Source: M1-B18 sp048264125
GTDB lineage: Bacteria > Bacillota > Clostridia > Peptostreptococcales > Natronincolaceae
NCBI GenBank assembly: GCA_048264125.1
Contig: JBLXDM010000008.1
Coordinates: 192,985-256,984, forward strand
Direction of reading: 5' to 3'
Length of the DNA stretch: 64,000 nucleotides
Position numbers and translations under genes: made by a program. The notes below the pieces were generated by a model, which worked only from the letters and a program-made list of their open reading frames with translations, was not told where the DNA came from and searched no databases. Positions 61,693-64,000 of the stretch are shown here, piece by piece (position 1 is the first letter of the stretch; every line of letters starts with the position of its first letter).

Positions 61693-62925
61693 ATGATAGA
61701 TAACATAAAGGCAGACAAGGATTTTGAACAAAAGGAAAAGGACAAGAAGGCCCTTGATATCATAAAGCTGTCAATAAAAAATAATATCAGACAATACACC
61801 ATGTTTATTGCTTTAATTGGCATTATGCTTATATTTTCCATGCTAAGCGACGTATTTTTAACCCCTAGGAATCTGTCCACTCTGTTTCTTCAGACGGCCC
61901 ATATAGCTGTGCTGGCCTGCGGAGTTGTGCTGGTAATAGTCGCAGGAAGCATAGACTTATCTATAGGTGCTGTTGTCGGCTTAACAGGAGCTATTGCAGC
62001 CATCCTACAGGCAAGATATGGTCTAGGCATTGCCCCGGCAATACTAATAACCTTGATGGCCGGAGCCTTGATTGGCCTATGGCAGGGGTATTGGGTGGCC
62101 TATAAAAATGTACCGGCCTTCATAGTAACACTGGCGGGAATGATGATATGCAACGGTCTTTTGCTGGGGGTAACAAGGGGTGAAACAACCGCCACCAGCA
62201 GCACCTTCAATAAAATTGGCCAATCCTATTTGCCAACCCTATTTGTGGAAAGCTCGCCAAGGGATATGATTCCCCACGATACAACAATAATTATAATGCT
62301 TGTAGTTATTGCGGCCTATTTGTTCTTTGAGTTTAGGAATCGAAGGGAACGGGTTAGCTACGGCTTTGATGTATTGCCTAAGACCTTCTTTATTTTAAAG
62401 CTGACCTTAGTCATTGCGCTGATTTCAATCGTATTTATAATAATGGCATTGTATTTAGGTCTGCCCTATTCTATACTGATATTAATGGCAATTGGTGGAT
62501 TATATACCTTTATTACCACAAAGACAACCTTTGGACGGCATGTATATGCTATTGGGGGAAATAGGGAGGCTGCAAAGCTTTCAGGTATAGACATTAAAAA
62601 CAGGATATTATGGATATTTATTTCTTCAGGAATTTTAGGAGCCATCGGCGGTATTATCTTTACTGCGAGGGTTGGCTCGGCAGCTGCTTCAGCTGGGCAA
62701 AGCATGGAGCTGGATGTAATAGCAGCCGCCATTATAGGTGGCACCAGTACCTTGGGCGGAGAAGGAACCATTATTGGTGCTATAATAGGAGCACTGGTTA
62801 TGGCTACCCTCAACAATGGTATGCTGCTATTGGACGTTGGCACAACTCAGCGTTTAATCGTCAGAGGCCTGGTTTTACTGGCGGCAGTGTGGATCGATAT
62901 CTCTTCAAGAAAGAAAAATAATTAA
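61693..62925 (+). CDS. xylH: Xylose-type ABC transporter permease
   Basis: 410 aa, 10 or more hydrophobic segments. Family blocks: LVIVAGSIDLSIGAVVGLTGAIAA, PAFIVTLAGMMICNGLLLGVTRG, TFGRHVYAIGGNREAAKLSGID (cytoplasmic coupling loop) and GGTSTLGGEGTIIGAIIGALVMATLNNGM. The long cytoplasmic N-terminus and central loop (FEFRNRRERVSYGF) fit XylH rather than RbsC. AGGAGGTGGAGG upstream. Confidence 0.93.
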   Translation: MIDNIKADKDFEQKEKDKKALDIIKLSIKNNIRQYTMFIALIGIMLIFSMLSDVFLTPRNLSTLFLQTAHIAVLACGVVLVIVAGSIDLSIGAVVGLTGAIAAILQARYGLGIAPAILITLMAGALIGLWQGYWVAYKNVPAFIVTLAGMMICNGLLLGVTRGETTATSSTFNKIGQSYLPTLFVESSPRDMIPHDTTIIIMLVVIAAYLFFEFRNRRERVSYGFDVLPKTFFILKLTLVIALISIVFIIMALYLGLPYSILILMAIGGLYTFITTKTTFGRHVYAIGGNREAAKLSGIDIKNRILWIFISSGILGAIGGIIFTARVGSAAASAGQSMELDVIAAAIIGGTSTLGGEGTIIGAIIGALVMATLNNGMLLLDVGTTQRLIVRGLVLLAAVWIDISSRKKNN

Positions 62926-62951
62926 ATTTGTAGGATAAGGGGGAGTATGCC

Positions 62952-63896
62952 ATGTATGTTGGAGTGGATGTAGGAGGTACAAAAATTGCTGCTGGATTGG
63001 TTAGCTATGAGGGCAGCATTCTAAAGCAGAAAAGCATTTTAACCAAGGCAGAAAGACCCTTTGAAATAGTTGTACAGGATATAATTGCTTTAATCAAGGA
63101 GGTGGCCTCTGGGCTATCATCTGAAGAGCTATTAGGCATAGGAGTAGGTATACCTGGTATAGCCGACAAGCAGACGGGAAGGGTATTTGAATGTGTTAAT
63201 CTGGGATGGAGACAGGTTCCACTTAGGCTGGTGCTACAGGAGGAGTTCAAAATACCAGTATATGTGGAAAATGATGCCTCCGTAGCAGGACTAGCGGAAT
63301 ATTCAATTGGCTCCCTTAGGGGAACAACAAATTCAGTTTTAATTACCCTGGGCACCGGTGTCGGTGGAGGCTTTATAATAAACGGAAAAATCTACAGCGG
63401 TACCAATGGCTTGGCCTCGGAGGTAGGTCATATGGTGGTGGGTGACAATTTTTATAGATGCAATTGCGGTAAGATAGGCTGCTTGGAGACCTTTGCTTCT
63501 GCGCTGGCCTTGATTAACTACACCAAAAAGCTCATTGCTGAGGAGCAGACAGATTCGCCCCTAAAGGCCTATACAGCTAGTAAAGAGGAGGAGCTAAACG
63601 CAAAGCTTATATTTGACCTTGCAAAGGAAGGGGATGCATTAGCCCTAATGGCAGTAAACAGACTGGTGAAGTATCTGGCAATTGGTATCAGCAATTTGGT
63701 TTATACCCTTGATCCTGAGATAATTTCACTAGGTGGCGGTGTTTCCAAGGCTGGGGATTATCTGCTCAATCTAGTGAAGGGAAAGGTGGAGGAGATAAAG
63801 ATTTTTAAGGATGTGCCTTCTGCAAGGCTTGTGCTGGCAGAGCTGGGAAATGAAGCTGGGATAGTTGGGGCGGCAATGCTCTGTAGATTTAGTTAA
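62952..63896 (+). CDS. ROK-family sugar kinase (glucokinase-like)
   Basis: 314 aa. ATP loop DVGGTKIAAG (5-14), LITLGTGVGGGFI, and the ROK zinc motif CNCGKIGCLE with upstream GHM; no N-terminal HTH, so it is an enzyme and not a XylR-type repressor. Sugar residues VENDAS and EVGHMVV match glucokinases. It would phosphorylate a hexose entering by the adjacent transporter or through other routes; xylose itself would need XylA and XylB, which are not in the window. Confidence 0.9.
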   Translation: MYVGVDVGGTKIAAGLVSYEGSILKQKSILTKAERPFEIVVQDIIALIKEVASGLSSEELLGIGVGIPGIADKQTGRVFECVNLGWRQVPLRLVLQEEFKIPVYVENDASVAGLAEYSIGSLRGTTNSVLITLGTGVGGGFIINGKIYSGTNGLASEVGHMVVGDNFYRCNCGKIGCLETFASALALINYTKKLIAEEQTDSPLKAYTASKEEELNAKLIFDLAKEGDALALMAVNRLVKYLAIGISNLVYTLDPEIISLGGGVSKAGDYLLNLVKGKVEEIKIFKDVPSARLVLAELGNEAGIVGAAMLCRFS

Positions 63897-63931
63897 AACG
63901 CAAAAAAAGGCTAAGTGATTGAAATGATATG

Positions 63932-63984
63932 CTCCCCTTATGGTAGACAGTTTAAATAAAAAAAACTGTTTACTGAAGGAGGAG
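63932..63984. mobile_element. Probable terminal inverted repeat/leader of an insertion sequence
   Basis: CTCCCCTTA.GGTAGACAGTTT faces AAACTGTTTACTGAAGGAGGAG, arms of about 22 bp with few mismatches around an A/T loop. The arrangement, a palindrome just before a well-placed ribosome site and ATG, looks like an IS end, but the element runs out of the window. Confidence 0.35.
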
Positions 63985-63993
63985 TATATTTTT

Positions 63994-64000
63994 ATGGGAC
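63994..64000 (+). CDS. Start of a gene cut by the right window edge
   Basis: ATG at 63994 with GGAGGAG nine bases upstream; only Met-Gly is visible. Could be the first gene of an insertion sequence. Confidence 0.4.

Noticed and set aside
1..64000. tRNA, rRNA, tmRNA or RNase P genes
   Set aside because: No TTCGAATC-type T-loops in a cloverleaf context and no rRNA-like segments were seen by eye; a tRNAscan/Infernal run would settle it.

Overview
This window is chromosomal DNA of a low-GC, anaerobic, probably spore-forming Firmicute, most like a clostridium of the Alkaliphilus/Natronincola type; that name is inference. Signs are strong AGGAGG ribosome sites, AGA/AGG arginine codons, a YtvI-type sporulation membrane protein, a sigma-54-controlled cysteine desulfidase, a DUF2935 protein, and dispersed GGGGACGGTTCT-type repeats. 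I see no rRNA, tRNA or CRISPR array.

Layout. (1) 1-9300: a co-directional sugar-acid locus: mannonate/fructuronate-type SDR (cut by the left edge), LarA-family nickel racemase/epimerase, FGGY kinase, D-2-hydroxyacid dehydrogenase, KDPG aldolase, a TRAP transporter (dctPQM), a second SDR and a glyoxalase-like protein. The aldolase implies pyruvate plus a triose phosphate as end products. (2) 9300-13600: a small membrane protein, a zinc-ribbon-like protein, an OmpR/HisKA two-component system and an XdhC-family maturation factor; between the last two lie response-regulator-type repeats and a 163-bp inverted-repeat element. (3) 13700-17000: a VTC polyphosphate-polymerase-domain protein, DUF4956 and CotH operon. 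(4) 17100-21850: a cysteine-less HesB/IscA-like protein, then TetR divergent from an exported FMN/FAD reductase lipoprotein, then an M19 dipeptidase. (5) 21950-25200: a sigma-54 activator, its likely UAS sites, a -24/-12 promoter and cysteine desulfidase. (6) 25200-49100: mostly housekeeping and stand-alone genes: topoisomerase III, glutaredoxin, YtvI, KirBac-like channel, cold-shock protein, L,D-transpeptidase, DEAD-box helicase, ferritin, HAD phosphatase, serpin, DHOD-like and glutamate-synthase-like flavoenzymes, ndk, pcp, CapA and TldD/TldE. (7) 49200-63900: sugar sensing and uptake: an anchored sugar-binding protein, a LytS/YesM kinase, a YesN regulator and a second anchored XylF-like protein; then a heterodimeric ABC exporter bounded by repeats; then xylFGH and a ROK kinase. 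(8) 63930-64000: what looks like the end of an insertion sequence and the start of its first gene.

How they work together. Regions 1 and 7 are the two carbon-uptake systems (TRAP for an organic/sugar acid, ABC for a xylose-type sugar). The region 7 sensor operon has the architecture of a XylFII-LytS-YesN three-component system and probably activates xylFGH, whose leader also carries a perfect-consensus CcpA cre site. Region 5 is a self-contained sulfur/cysteine-catabolic switch.

Most unusual features: the LarA-based sugar-acid pathway; two homologous ~110-nt intergenic elements with a gap-free core (near 25400 and 44780) that may be an undescribed RNA or mobile element; two sensors flanking one kinase/regulator pair; an apparently orphaned response-regulator promoter; and two families of REP-like repeats, one of which rewrites the C-terminus of a HAD phosphatase.
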